This document shows, piece after piece, positions 1-9,191 of a stretch of DNA of 64,000 nucleotides. The position numbers and the translations under genes were made by a program. The stretch's first letter is position 1. Each line of letters opens with the position of its first letter. This DNA comes from Microbacterium sp. ABRD28 (GTDB taxonomy: Bacteria > Actinomycetota > Actinomycetes > Actinomycetales > Microbacteriaceae): contig NZ_CP031015.1 in NCBI RefSeq assembly GCF_003850245.1, forward strand, positions 1,488,001 to 1,552,000, written 5' to 3'. The notes below the pieces were generated by a model. That model made no database searches and was not told the origin of the DNA. It was given only the letters and a program-made list of their open reading frames with translations.

Positions 1-2423
1 ACGAGCGCCTCGGTGTAGAGGCGTCGCACCGAGCGCTTGGCCTCGATGAGGTTCGTCATCAGCGGCTGCGTCATCGAGGGGTCGTCGCCCTCGTTGTGGC
101 CTCGGCGGCGGTAGCAGACGAGATCGATCACGACGTCGCGGTGGAACTTCTCGCGGTAGGCGAAGGCCAGCTGCGCCACGCGGACGACAGCCTCGGGGTC
201 GTCGCCGTTGACGTGGAAGATCGGTGCCTGGATCGTCTTGGCGACGTCGGTGGCGTACACCGAGGTGCGGGCGTCGGTGGGCATCGTGGTGAAGCCGACC
301 TGGTTGTTGACCACGATGTGCACGGTGCCGCCCGTGCGGTAACCGCGCAACTGCGACATCTGAAGGGTCTCGACCACCACACCCTGGCCGGCGAAGGCCG
401 CGTCGCCGTGGATGAGCACCGGCAGCCAGGAGAAGGTGCCGACGGGCTTGCGGTCCTGCCGGGCCCGCACGATGCCCTCGAGCACGCCGTCGACGGTCTC
501 GAGGTGGGAGGGGTTGGCCGCGAGGTAGACCGGCAGCTCACTGCCGTCGTCGGCGACGAAGGTGCCCTCGGTGCCGAGGTGGTACTTCACGTCGCCCGAG
601 CCGCGCTTGGACCCCACGGCGACCGAGCCCTCGAACTCGCGGAACACCTGTCCGTAGGTCTTGCCGCCGATGTTGGTGAGGACGTTCAGGCGGCCGCGGT
701 GGGCCATGCCGATCGCCGCGCCGTCCAAGCCCGCCTGCGCGGCGCCCTGCAGCACCTCGTCCAGCAGCGGGATGAGGGACTCGCCGCCCTCGAGGCTGAA
801 GCGCTTCTGGCCGACGTACTTCGTCTGCAGGAAGGTCTCGAAGGCCTCGGCCTGGTTCAGCTTCGACAGGATGCGCAGCTGCTCGTCGTGGCCGGGCTTG
901 GTGTACTTGACCTCGACGTTCTGCTGGAACCACAGTCGCTGCGCCGGGTCCTGGATGTGCATGTACTCCAGGCCGATGGTGCGGCAGTACGAGTCGCGCA
1001 GCACACCGAGGATCTCACGGAGCTTCATGAGGCGCTTGCCGCCGAAGCCGCCGGTGACGAACTCGCGATCGAGGTCCCAGAACGTGAGGCCGTGCTGCTC
1101 GATCTCGAGATCGGGGTGGGTGCGCTGGACGTACTCGAGCGGGTCGATGTCGGCCATGAGGTGCCCGCGTACGCGGAAGGAGTTGATGAGCTCCTGCACG
1201 CGAGCGGTCTTGTCGACGCGCTCGGCGATGTCGACGTTGATGTCGCTGGCCCAGTGGATGGGGGCGTAGGGGATGCGCAGTGCGGCGAAGATGTCGTCGT
1301 AGAACCCGCGCTTGCCGATGAGGAGCTCGTGGATGATCTTCAGGAACTCGCCCGAGCCGGCGCCCTGGATGACGCGGTGGTCGTAGGTGCTGGTGAGGGT
1401 GATCGTCTTGCCGATCGCCATCTCGTTGAGCGTCTTCTCGCTGGCACCCTGGAACTCGGCCGGGTAGTCCAGCGCGCCCGCGCCGACGATGCAGCCCTGC
1501 CCCTTCATCAGGCGCGGTACCGAATGGACGGTGCCGATACCGCCGGGGTTGGTCAACGAGATCGTGGTGCCCTGGAAATCGGCCGCGGTGAGCTTGTTGC
1601 CCCGGGCGCGGGTGACCAGGTCCTCGTACGAGGCGAGGTACTCGCCGAAGGTGAGGCTCTCGGCCCGCTTGATGCTCGGAACCAGGAGCGACCGTGTGCC
1701 GTCGGGCTTGGGGAGGTCGATCGCGATGCCGAGGTTGATGTGGGCGGGAGCTACCACGGAGGGCTTGCCGTCCACCTCGGCGTAGAAGACGTTCTGGCTG
1801 GGGAACGCCTTCAGCGCCTGGATCATGGCCCAGCCGATGAGGTGGGTGAAGCTCACCTTGCCGCCACGAGTGCGCGACATGTGGTTGTTGATGACGATGC
1901 GGTTGTCGATCATCAGCTTCGCCGGAACGGTGCGCACGCTCGTCGCGGTGGGCACGGTCAGCGACTGGTCCATGTTCGCTGCGAGGGTCTTGGTCATGCC
2001 CTTGAGGACGGTGACCTTGTCCTCGTCGGCCTGCTCCGGTGCGGCCGACGGGGTGGCCTTGGGGGCCTGCGCCGGGATCGGCTGCGGGGCCGCGGGCTTC
2101 GCGGTGGTCCGGGCGACCGGCTGGACGCCGATCACGGGCACCGGTGCGGTGATCGGGTGGGCGTCGTTCGCGGGGGCGGACGCGGGGGATGCCGCGGGTG
2201 CGGCGTTCCCCGCGGGCGGCGCGTCCGTCGCGGCGGCGCCGGCGTCATCCGAGGTCTCACCGTCCACTTCGACGGGGTGGTAGGCCTCGAGGATCGGCCA
2301 CCACTCCTTGTCCACGGAGTTCTTGTCGACCTTGTACTGCTCGTAGAGTTCGTCGACCAGCCATTCGTTGGCCCCGAACTCTCCCTCGCTCGACACCCCG
2401 ACGCCGGTCACCTGGCTCGACAC
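1..2423 (-). CDS. kgd: Multifunctional 2-oxoglutarate decarboxylase/dehydrogenase (Kgd/OdhA type), N-terminal part
   Basis: Fused E2-like/E1 subunit of the 2-oxoglutarate dehydrogenase complex, acting in the cytoplasmic TCA cycle. The gene is cut at the window start, so about 807 residues are visible and the C-terminal transketolase part is missing. In order: a short N-terminal segment ([13 protein letters not shown]), an Ala/Pro-rich linker, an acyltransferase domain with the [15 protein letters not shown] signature carrying the catalytic His, then the E1 thiamine-diphosphate domain ([11 protein letters not shown]; later GHNEGDDPS). This fusion is typical of actinobacteria such as Mycobacterium and Corynebacterium, where the complex is controlled by GarA/OdhI; no such regulator is in the window. 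A GTG start at 2423 gives [17 protein letters not shown]; the SD is weak. Transcribed divergently from guaB1 across about 180 bp. Confidence 0.95.
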   Translation of the reverse strand, partial: MSSQVTGVGVSSEGEFGANEWLVDELYEQYKVDKNSVDKEWWPILEAYHPVEVDGETSDDAGAAATDAPPAGNAAPAASPASAPANDAHPITAPVPVIGVQPVARTTAKPAAPQPIPAQAPKATPSAAPEQADEDKVTVLKGMTKTLAANMDQSLTVPTATSVRTVPAKLMIDNRIVINNHMSRTRGGKVSFTHLIGWAMIQALKAFPSQNVFYAEVDGKPSVVAPAHINLGIAIDLPKPDGTRSLLVPSIKRAESLTFGEYLASYEDLVTRARGNKLTAADFQGTTISLTNPGGIGTVHSVPRLMKGQGCIVGAGALDYPAEFQGASEKTLNEMAIGKTITLTSTYDHRVIQGAGSGEFLKIIHELLIGKRGFYDDIFAALRIPYAPIHWASDINVDIAERVDKTARVQELINSFRVRGHLMADIDPLEYVQRTHPDLEIEQHGLTFWDLDREFVTGGFGGKRLMKLREILGVLRDSYCRTIGLEYMHIQDPAQRLWFQQNVEVKYTKPGHDEQLRILSKLNQAEAFETFLQTKYVGQKRFSLEGGESLIPLLDEVLQGAAQAGLDGAAIGMAHRGRLNVLTNIGGKTYGQVFREFEGSVAVGSKRGSGDVKYHLGTEGTFVADDGSELPVYLAANPSHLETVDGVLEGIVRARQDRKPVGTFSWLPVLIHGDAAFAGQGVVVETLQMSQLRGYRTGGTVHIVVNNQVGFTTMPTDARTSVYATDVAKTIQAPIFHVNGDDPEAVVRVAQLAFAYREKFHRDVVIDLVCYRRRGHNEGDDPSMTQPLMTNLIEAKRSVRRLYTEAL

Positions 2424-2601
2424 GCTCGATCGCCTGCTTTCATCGCCGAAATTCGTCCGTCGTACAGGTCTCGGTACGGCCCGCACGCACGATTGTTAAG
2501 ACTAACCCAGTCTGCCAAGGCCGTTTCCGGGTCCAGCCCCGCTCAGTGGGCCAAGAATCGCCGCTCTTTACGCCATCGCAAAGGTCTCTAGGATCGGTGC
2601 A

Positions 2602-4059
2602 ATGGAGTTCTACGGCGAGAAACCGCAGGTCGACCTCACCTATTCGGACGTGTTCCTCGTTCCGCGCCACTCGGCGATCACGAGCCGCCTCGACGTCGAC
2701 CTCGCCCCTGCCGACGGCACACCCGCGACCCTGCCGCTCGTGTCCGCGAACATGAACTCCGTGACCGGGGCGCGGCTGGCGGCCACGCTCGCGCGACGGG
2801 GTGGACTGGGCGTCCTGCCGCAGGATCTGCCGCTGCAGGAGCTCGACGCGGCGATCCGCTGGGTCAAGGGGCAGCCGGTGCCGTGGGACACGCCGCTGGT
2901 GCTGCCCTCGTCGGCGACCGTCGCCGACGCCGCCCGGCTCCTGCCGGCCACCGAGGGACACGGGATCGTCGTCAGCGACGCGCCCGCCGGTCGCGTGCAC
3001 ATCGACGACGTCCTGGGTGTGGTGCCCGCCCGCAGGCTGGGGTCGGCCCTGCCCGATGCGCGCCTGGGCGACCTCGCCCGCGGACATGCGGCGTCGATCG
3101 ACGCCGACGACGTCGACGACGCACGGCACGCCTTCGATCTCATCGTCGACGCGGACGCCGAGACGGTGTGCGTGCTGCATCACGGTTTCGTCGTCGGCAC
3201 ACTGTCGCGCCGCAGTGCGCTGCGCACCACGCTCTACCGGCCCGCGGTCGACGCGTCGGGGCGCCTCGCGGTCGCCGCGGCGGTGGGTATCAACGGCGAT
3301 GTGGCCGCAAAGGCCCGTGCGCTCGTGGCGGCCGGTGTGGACGTCCTCGTCGTCGACACCGCGCACGGACATCAGGACGGCATGCTCCGGGCCCTCCGCG
3401 CGGTGTCGGCCGAGGACCTCGGTGTGCCCATCGTCGCCGGCAACATCGTCACCGCTGACGGTGTCGCAGACCTCATCGACGCGGGCGCGACGATTCTCAA
3501 GGTCGGCGTCGGTCCCGGTGCGATGTGCACCACCCGGATGATGACGGCGGTCGGTCGCCCGCAATTCTCGGCCGTCCTCGAGACCGCCGAGGCCGCGCGG
3601 GCTCGCGGCGCGCACGTCTGGGCCGACGGCGGGGTGCGCTACCCCCGCGATGTCGCTCTGGCGCTCGCGGCCGGGGCAGCCTCGGTCATGATCGGCTCCT
3701 GGTTCGCGGGCACCATCGAAGCCCCGGGGGAGTTGCTGCGGGATGATGCGGGCCGGGCGTACAAGGAGTCGTGGGGCATGGCATCGACCAAGGCGGTGCA
3801 GGAGCGCTTCGGGCGGCTCGATCCCTATCAGCGAGCACGCAAGGAACTCTTCGCCGAGGGCATCTCGTCATCGAAGATCTACCTCGACCCCCTCCGCCCC
3901 GGCCTCGAGGACCTTCTCGACATGATCACCTCCGGCGTGCGGTCGTCCTTCACCTACGCGGGCGCGCATACCGTGGCTCAGTTCCACGAGCGCGCCCGCG
4001 TGGGGCTGCAGTCCGCCGCCGGCTATGAGGAGGGCAAGGCGCTTCCTGTCAGCTGGTGA
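2602..4059 (+). CDS. guaB1: GuaB1 family IMP dehydrogenase-related protein (probable GMP reductase)
   Basis: 485-residue TIM-barrel enzyme of the IMPDH/GMPR family with an inserted CBS pair (about residues 95-210). The catalytic loop GVGPGAMCTTRMM places the nucleophile at Cys309. The GVGPGAMCTTR form, rather than the GIGPGSICTTR of true IMPDH, fits the GuaB1 branch, which work on Mycobacterium smegmatis assigns to GMP reductase (purine salvage, GMP to IMP). I infer the same activity here. A TAGGAT -10-like hexamer at 2589-2594 lies 7 nt before the ATG, suggesting a leaderless or very short-leader mRNA, although AGGA in the same string could act as an SD. It ends convergently 21 bp from the aldehyde dehydrogenase. 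Confidence 0.9.
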   Translation: MEFYGEKPQVDLTYSDVFLVPRHSAITSRLDVDLAPADGTPATLPLVSANMNSVTGARLAATLARRGGLGVLPQDLPLQELDAAIRWVKGQPVPWDTPLVLPSSATVADAARLLPATEGHGIVVSDAPAGRVHIDDVLGVVPARRLGSALPDARLGDLARGHAASIDADDVDDARHAFDLIVDADAETVCVLHHGFVVGTLSRRSALRTTLYRPAVDASGRLAVAAAVGINGDVAAKARALVAAGVDVLVVDTAHGHQDGMLRALRAVSAEDLGVPIVAGNIVTADGVADLIDAGATILKVGVGPGAMCTTRMMTAVGRPQFSAVLETAEAARARGAHVWADGGVRYPRDVALALAAGAASVMIGSWFAGTIEAPGELLRDDAGRAYKESWGMASTKAVQERFGRLDPYQRARKELFAEGISSSKIYLDPLRPGLEDLLDMITSGVRSSFTYAGAHTVAQFHERARVGLQSAAGYEEGKALPVSW

Positions 4060-4080
4060 TGCGGTCGGCAGCGAGGCTCT

Positions 4081-5571
4081 TCAGAGCGGGTACTGACCCG
4101 GCTCCCGTCGGATCGTGATCCAGCGGGTCTCGGTGAACGCGTCGATGTTCGCCTGCGCGCCGCCGTGACGCGACCCGGTTCCCGAGGCGCCGACGCCGCC
4201 GAACGGGGCGTTGGCCTCGTCGTTCACGGTCTGATCGTTCACGTGCACGATCCCCGAGGGGATGCGCTGCGCCATCTCCCACCCGGCCATCGCGTCGGCG
4301 GTGACGATGCCGAGCGACAGTCCGTACTCGGTGTCGGCGGCGAGGGCGACAGCCTCTTCGTCGGTCGCGAACGACACCACTGACGCGACCGGGCCGAAGA
4401 CCTCGTCGCAGTAGGCGGCGGCGTCCTTCGGCGGATTCGCGAGCACCGTCGGGCGGTAGAAGAGGTCGTCGTAGGTGCCACCCGCGGCCAGGGTCGCTCC
4501 CTGCGCGACGGCGTCCTGGACGAGCGTGTGCACGCGGTCGCGCTGGACCTCGTCGATGAGGGGGCCCAAGTGCACCTGCCCCGCCGCGGGATCGCCGACG
4601 ACCATCGACTCGGCCTTGGCCGCGAGCTTCTCCACGTACGCGTCGAAGAGCGACTCGTGCACGATGTGCCGGCCCACGGTCATGCAGATCTGACCCTGGT
4701 GGAGGAAGGCTCCCCAGGTGGCGAGGTTGACCGCTTGGTCGACATCGGCGTCCTCGCGGATCACGAAGGCGGAATTGCCGCCGAGCTCGAGGTGCGCGCG
4801 GGTGAGGTGGCGTCCGGCGAGTTCGCCCACCGCGCGCCCGGCGCGCGTGGAGCCGGTGAATGCCACGACCCGCACGCGCGGGTCGGCGACCATCGCCTCG
4901 CCCACCTCTGCACCGCCGGGCACCAGCTGGAGCAGTCCCTTCGGAAGGCCCGCCTCTTCGAAGATGCGCACCATGCTGACCCCGCCGGTGATGACGGTGC
5001 GGGGGTCGGGTTTGAGCAGCACGGCGTTGCCGAGGGCGAGCGCGGGGGCGACGGCGCGGATGCCGAGGATCAGCGGCACATTGAAGGGTGAGATGACCCC
5101 GACCACGCCCACCGGAACCTGCTGCGCCAGGGACAGCCGAGGCTCCTCGCTGGCGAGGATCGAGCCGAGGGGCGCCGAGGGGAGGGAGGCCGCCTCGTAG
5201 CACTCCGCTGCCGTCACGTGCAGGGCGAAGCCGGCGAGAGGCGGGATGGCGCCGACCTCGCGGACGTTCCAGCCCATGATCTCCTCGGCGTGATGCTCCC
5301 ACAGCTGTCCTGCCTTGCGAAGGACGCCGGCTCGCACCGGGTGCGGGGTCGCCGCCCACTCGCGCTGCGCGCGTGCGGCACCCTCGGCCGCCTTCGCGAC
5401 ATCGGCGGGGCCCGCCATCCCGACCATCGCGAGCGTGTCGCCGGTCGCGGGCTCGACCGAGGCGATCTGTCCTCCCTCGCCCGGCACCCACGCGCCGTCG
5501 ATGTGGATGAGCCCTGCGAAGACATCAGGGTCGATCAGGGTGGTGGTGGCGGAATCGGTGACGGTCGACAT
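4081..5571 (-). CDS. Aldehyde dehydrogenase family protein (aromatic-aldehyde type)
   Basis: NAD(P)-dependent aldehyde dehydrogenase of 496 residues, the usual family length. Visible motifs: cofactor-binding FTGSTRAG, general-base Glu262 in LELGGNS, and nucleophile Cys296 in GQICMTVGRHIV. The GQICM context resembles benzaldehyde/vanillin dehydrogenases, so an aromatic aldehyde is a likely but unproven substrate. The ATG at 5571 is chosen over the longer reading frame because AAGGAAC sits just upstream and MSTVTDSATT is a plausible N-terminus; upstream codons are intergenic. It stands alone with no degradation operon beside it, so a general detoxification role is equally possible. Confidence 0.9.
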   Translation of the reverse strand: MSTVTDSATTTLIDPDVFAGLIHIDGAWVPGEGGQIASVEPATGDTLAMVGMAGPADVAKAAEGAARAQREWAATPHPVRAGVLRKAGQLWEHHAEEIMGWNVREVGAIPPLAGFALHVTAAECYEAASLPSAPLGSILASEEPRLSLAQQVPVGVVGVISPFNVPLILGIRAVAPALALGNAVLLKPDPRTVITGGVSMVRIFEEAGLPKGLLQLVPGGAEVGEAMVADPRVRVVAFTGSTRAGRAVGELAGRHLTRAHLELGGNSAFVIREDADVDQAVNLATWGAFLHQGQICMTVGRHIVHESLFDAYVEKLAAKAESMVVGDPAAGQVHLGPLIDEVQRDRVHTLVQDAVAQGATLAAGGTYDDLFYRPTVLANPPKDAAAYCDEVFGPVASVVSFATDEEAVALAADTEYGLSLGIVTADAMAGWEMAQRIPSGIVHVNDQTVNDEANAPFGGVGASGTGSRHGGAQANIDAFTETRWITIRREPGQYPL

Positions 5572-5782
5572 CGTTGTTCCTTCGTCGGTCGGTGGACGGG
5601 GTCCACAGATGGATTCGCATGAATGCGTCGGGGGGAAGGATACGGCGGTCACGGCTCGCGCGGCCGGCGGGTTCCCACTCACCGGTACCCCGGTCCGCCA
5701 GCGCGGCCGCACGCGTCCTGCCGTAGACTTCTCGGCGAAATGGACGACCCTCCCAGTTGTAGACCCTGGCCCCACCGCCCTG

Positions 5783-5801
5783 CCCCCACGCTGATCGGGG
5801 G
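5783..5801 (+). promoter_or_regulatory. Possible hairpin hiding the SD of the CNNM gene
   Basis: The run CCCCC at 5783-5787 can pair with GGGGG at 5797-5801 across a 9-nt loop. GGGGG is the purine stretch that would serve as the SD for the ATG at 5811. A TAGACT -10-like hexamer lies at 5724-5729, so the leader would be about 75 nt and C-rich, with other CCC tracts that could compete. This is base pairing read from the sequence; regulation is an inference. Confidence 0.35.
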
Positions 5802-5810
5802 TGACGCGTG

Positions 5811-7136
5811 ATGGATTACGTCATGTTGGGCGTGGGGCTCCTGCTGACCGTCGGCACCGGGCTGTTCGTCGCGAGCGAGTTCGCGCTGGTCAACCTCGAC
5901 CGTGCCGACCTCGAGGCCCGCCGGGAGGCGGGGGAGTCGCGGTTGTCGCTGACCATCAGCGCGCTGCGCATCACCTCCACGCACCTCTCCAGCGCCCAGC
6001 TGGGCATCACCCTGACGACGCTGCTGACCGGCTACACGATGGAGCCCGCCATCTCCAACCTGCTGCGTCCGGTTCTGGTCGGCTGGGGATGGCCCGAGGG
6101 CGTGGTCGTGGCGTTGTCCTCGATCATCGGCGTCTCGATCGCCACGGTGTTCTCGATGATCATCGGCGAGCTCGTCCCGAAGAACTTCGCGTTGGCCGTC
6201 CCGCGCCAGACCGCCAAACTCGTGATGCCTTTCCAGGTGGCCTTCACCACCGTTTTCCGCCCCGCCATCCGGCTCCTCAACGGCAGCGCCAACGCTGTTC
6301 TCCGAGGCCTGGGCATCGAGCCCAAGGAAGAGCTGTCGGGCGCGCGCACGGCCGAAGAGCTGTCGAGTCTCGTCCGTCGTTCGGCCAGCGCCGGGGTCTT
6401 GGAGAAAGACACCGCCAGTCTGCTCGACCGGAGCCTGAACTTCGCCCGGCTCACCGCGGCCGACGTGATGACGCCGCGCCCCAGCATCCATGCCCTGTCG
6501 TCCTCCGAGAATGCGGACGATGTCATCCAGCTCGCGCGTCGGACGGGTCACTCGCGATTTCCCGTGACGGGGGAGTCGATGGACGACATCACCGGCATCG
6601 TGCACTTGAAGGCTGCCATCGGCGTGCCGCGGGAGCGGCGAGCCGACGTGCCGGCGGCGGCGCTGGCGAGCGAGGTCCTGCGCGTGCCTGAAGCGGTGCA
6701 CCTCGACGCCCTCGTCTCGGAGCTGCGGGCGCGGGGCTATCAGATGGCGGTCGTCGTCGACGAGTACGGCGGCACCGCGGGCGTGGTCACCCTCGAAGAC
6801 CTCGTGGAGGAGATCGTCGGCGAGGTGCTCGACGAGCACGACCGCCGCCGCGCCGGCATCGTGCGGGGGAGCGGCTACGTGAGCTTCCCCGGCGAACTGC
6901 GCCCCGACGAGGTGCGCGACCGCACCGGCATCCGCATCCCCGAGGGAGACGTGTACGACACCGTGGGCGGATTCATCATGAGCGTCCTCGAGCGCATCCC
7001 CGCCGTCGGCGACACCGTGAGCATCGAGGACGGCGACCTGGAGGTGCAGCGGATGGACGGCCGCCGCGTCGACCGGGTGCGCTTCACCCCGGCGGTCGTC
7101 GCCGCCCACACCGAGGCGGGGGGTGAGGGCCGATGA
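5811..7136 (+). CDS. CNNM/CorC-type membrane protein with DUF21, CBS pair and CorC_HlyC domain (first of two)
   Basis: Integral membrane protein of the 'hemolysin C-like' CNNM family, about 441 residues. The N-terminal DUF21 region (SEFALVNLDR, then several hydrophobic helices to about residue 160) is followed by a CBS pair (VMTPRPSIHAL; VVVDEYGGTAGVVTLEDLVEEIVGEV) and a C-terminal CorC_HlyC domain. Characterised relatives transport or sense divalent metals such as Mg2+ or Co2+; no metal can be assigned from sequence. ATG 5811 is preferred over the in-frame GTG three bases earlier because GGGGGTG is well spaced from it. It overlaps the next gene by 4 bp (ATGA), so the two paralogues form an operon. 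Confidence 0.9.
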   Translation: MDYVMLGVGLLLTVGTGLFVASEFALVNLDRADLEARREAGESRLSLTISALRITSTHLSSAQLGITLTTLLTGYTMEPAISNLLRPVLVGWGWPEGVVVALSSIIGVSIATVFSMIIGELVPKNFALAVPRQTAKLVMPFQVAFTTVFRPAIRLLNGSANAVLRGLGIEPKEELSGARTAEELSSLVRRSASAGVLEKDTASLLDRSLNFARLTAADVMTPRPSIHALSSSENADDVIQLARRTGHSRFPVTGESMDDITGIVHLKAAIGVPRERRADVPAAALASEVLRVPEAVHLDALVSELRARGYQMAVVVDEYGGTAGVVTLEDLVEEIVGEVLDEHDRRRAGIVRGSGYVSFPGELRPDEVRDRTGIRIPEGDVYDTVGGFIMSVLERIPAVGDTVSIEDGDLEVQRMDGRRVDRVRFTPAVVAAHTEAGGEGR

Positions 7137-8182
7137 GCGATTGGGCCGGAATCGCCTGGCTGGTCGTGCTGCTCCTGGGCAACGCGTTCTTCGTAGGCGC
7201 CGAGTTCGCCGTGATCTCGGCGCGGCGCTCGCAGATCGAGCCGCTGGCCGAGAAGGGCGTGCGCGCTGCTCGCACCGCCCTGTACGCCATGGAGCACGCG
7301 ACCCTGATGCTCGCGACCTCGCAGCTGGGCATCACCATCTGTTCGCTGTTGATCCTGAACGTCTCCGAACCCGCCATCCACCACTTGCTCGAAGAGCCGC
7401 TGGCGCTCACGGGTCTGCCCGAGGGGCTCGTCGACGCGATCGCCTTCGCCATCGCGCTGGTGCTGGTGTCGTACCTGCACGTCGTCTTCGGAGAGATGGT
7501 GCCGAAGAACCTCGCCTTCTCGGTGCCCGACCGCGCGGTGCTGATGCTCGCGGCTCCGCTGGTGTGGGTGTCGAAGGTCTTCCACCCGGTGATCTTCACG
7601 CTCAACTGGATCGCCAACCACATCGTGCGGCTGTTCCGGGTGGAGCCGAAGGACGAGGCCGCGTCGACGTTCACGCTCGAGGAGGTCGCCACGATCGTCA
7701 ACCAGTCGCGCATCGAGGGCGTGCTGGACGACTCGGCGGGGACGGTCGCGGCGGTGATGGAGTTCACCGACAAGAAGGCGAAAGACATCGCCGTGCCGCT
7801 GGCCGACCTGGTGACCCTTCCCGAGACCACGACGCCCGGCGACATCGAGCGGGCCGTCGCCCGGCACGGCTTCTCCCGGTACGTCATCGTCGGCGCCGAC
7901 GGCGCCCCCGTGGGCTACGTGCACCTCAAAGACATCCTCCGGGTGGCCGAGGGGCCGGATGCCGCGGTGGACACCCCGATCCCGGCCAAGCGCATCCATC
8001 ACATGGTGCCGGTGCAGGAGACCACCGACCTCGAGGACGCCCTCGCGCTCATGCGTCGCGACGGCCGCCACCTCGCCCAGGTGCGGGATCAGGGCGGAAC
8101 CATCACCGCGGTCCTCTTCCTCGAGGACGTCATCGAGGAGCTCGTCGGCGAGGTGCAGGACGCGACGAGGCGCCGTCGCTGA
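7133..8182 (+). CDS. CNNM/CorC-type membrane protein, second paralogue
   Basis: 349-residue paralogue of the preceding gene: DUF21 membrane domain (GNAFFVGAEFAVISARRSQ), then CBS pair (DLVTLPETTTPGDIERAV; VRDQGGTITAVLFLEDVIEE). It ends shortly after the second CBS and lacks the CorC_HlyC tail of its partner. Tandem CNNM pairs of a long and a short member are common in actinobacteria and may form a heteromer (inference). The ATG overlaps the upstream stop as ATGA, giving translational coupling. Confidence 0.9.
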   Translation: MSDWAGIAWLVVLLLGNAFFVGAEFAVISARRSQIEPLAEKGVRAARTALYAMEHATLMLATSQLGITICSLLILNVSEPAIHHLLEEPLALTGLPEGLVDAIAFAIALVLVSYLHVVFGEMVPKNLAFSVPDRAVLMLAAPLVWVSKVFHPVIFTLNWIANHIVRLFRVEPKDEAASTFTLEEVATIVNQSRIEGVLDDSAGTVAAVMEFTDKKAKDIAVPLADLVTLPETTTPGDIERAVARHGFSRYVIVGADGAPVGYVHLKDILRVAEGPDAAVDTPIPAKRIHHMVPVQETTDLEDALALMRRDGRHLAQVRDQGGTITAVLFLEDVIEELVGEVQDATRRRR

Positions 8183-8224
8183 GAGCCTGAGGCGGGTGAC
8201 CGGGCGCCTGAGTAGGGTGACGGG

Positions 8225-9130
8225 ATGAGCACCTGGGATCTGCCCGCCACCGCGGCCGAGCTGCACGCCCCCGCCGATAGCGACGACAAGTACCGGCGGG
8301 GCGTCCTCGGCATCCGCACCGGCTCGGACCAGTACCCCGGCGCTGCGGTGCTGGGCGTCGAAGCGGCGTGGCGGACGGGTGTCGGCATGGTCCGCTACCT
8401 CGGCCCCGACCGGCCCACCACGCTCGTCCTGCACCGCAGGCCCGAGACGGTCACCTCGGGCGGGCGCGTGCAAGCCTGGCTGATCGGGTCGGGAACGGAT
8501 GCCGCGGCGAGGCCCCGCGGCGAGATGTCGGCGCTGCGCGACATCCTCTCCCGTCCCGAGCCGGTCGTCATCGACGCCGGCGCCCTCGACCTCGTCGCCG
8601 ACGGCGCACGCGAGGGCGGGGTGCGGGTGCTGACCCCGCATGACCGGGAGCACGACAGGGTGCGGGAGGCTTTCGGGCTCGCCCCCCTCGGCCCCGACGC
8701 CGGAGACCGGCGCGTCGATGCAGCCGTGGAGACCGCGCACCGCACCGGTGCGGTCATGGTGCTCAAGGGCGCGCGCACGATCGTCGCCGAACCCGGGGGG
8801 TGGCACGTCGTGGTCGCACAGGAGGGCACCTCCTGGCTCGCGACCGCCGGAACCGGCGACGTGCTCGCCGGGATTCTCGGGGCGGTCGTGGCCGGCGCGG
8901 CGGCTCGCGAGGAGCGGGCGGGAAACGCCGGCGACGGCGCGGGCGCGGCTGAGCCGGGCCTGGTGCCGTGGGCGCGGCGCGCCGCCGCCGCGGTGTGGCT
9001 GCACCAGCGCGCGGGTGCGCGGGCAGCCGAGCGGGCTGGCGGCGGTGCGGGGCGGCGTGGCGGCCCCGTCACGGCGCTCGATGTGGCCGGCGCCCTGCCC
9101 GCCGTGGTCGCTGAAGCGCTCGCCGGCTGA
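8225..9130 (+). CDS. nnrD: ADP-dependent NAD(P)H-hydrate dehydratase
   Basis: C-terminal YjeF-family (ribokinase-like) domain protein, 301 residues. The family repairs hydrated NADH/NADPH (6-hydroxy forms) using ADP. Signature KYRRGVLGIRTGSDQYPGAA near the N-terminus and the C-terminal nucleotide motif GTGDVLAGILGA are present. There is no N-terminal epimerase (YjeF_N) domain, so this is the stand-alone dehydratase form. TAGGGT at 8213-8218 lies 6 nt before the ATG, as in several genes here, suggesting a leaderless message. The C-terminal third is very Gly/Ala-rich. Confidence 0.9.
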   Translation: MSTWDLPATAAELHAPADSDDKYRRGVLGIRTGSDQYPGAAVLGVEAAWRTGVGMVRYLGPDRPTTLVLHRRPETVTSGGRVQAWLIGSGTDAAARPRGEMSALRDILSRPEPVVIDAGALDLVADGAREGGVRVLTPHDREHDRVREAFGLAPLGPDAGDRRVDAAVETAHRTGAVMVLKGARTIVAEPGGWHVVVAQEGTSWLATAGTGDVLAGILGAVVAGAAAREERAGNAGDGAGAAEPGLVPWARRAAAAVWLHQRAGARAAERAGGGAGRRGGPVTALDVAGALPAVVAEALAG

Positions 9131-9191
9131 GCCCGGCGCACATCCTTCGGCCAGACAGGGGATGGCGGGCACCGCGTCTTAGGATGGGCGC

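Noticed and set aside
96..2591. 831-codon open frame antisense to kgd and other long antisense frames (e.g. 52828-54720 upstream part, 55291-56463, 60810-62192, 62116-63801)
   Set aside because: They mirror well-recognised genes on the other strand; long stop-free antisense frames are expected at about 70% GC, and their translations are low-complexity Arg/Ala/His-rich.
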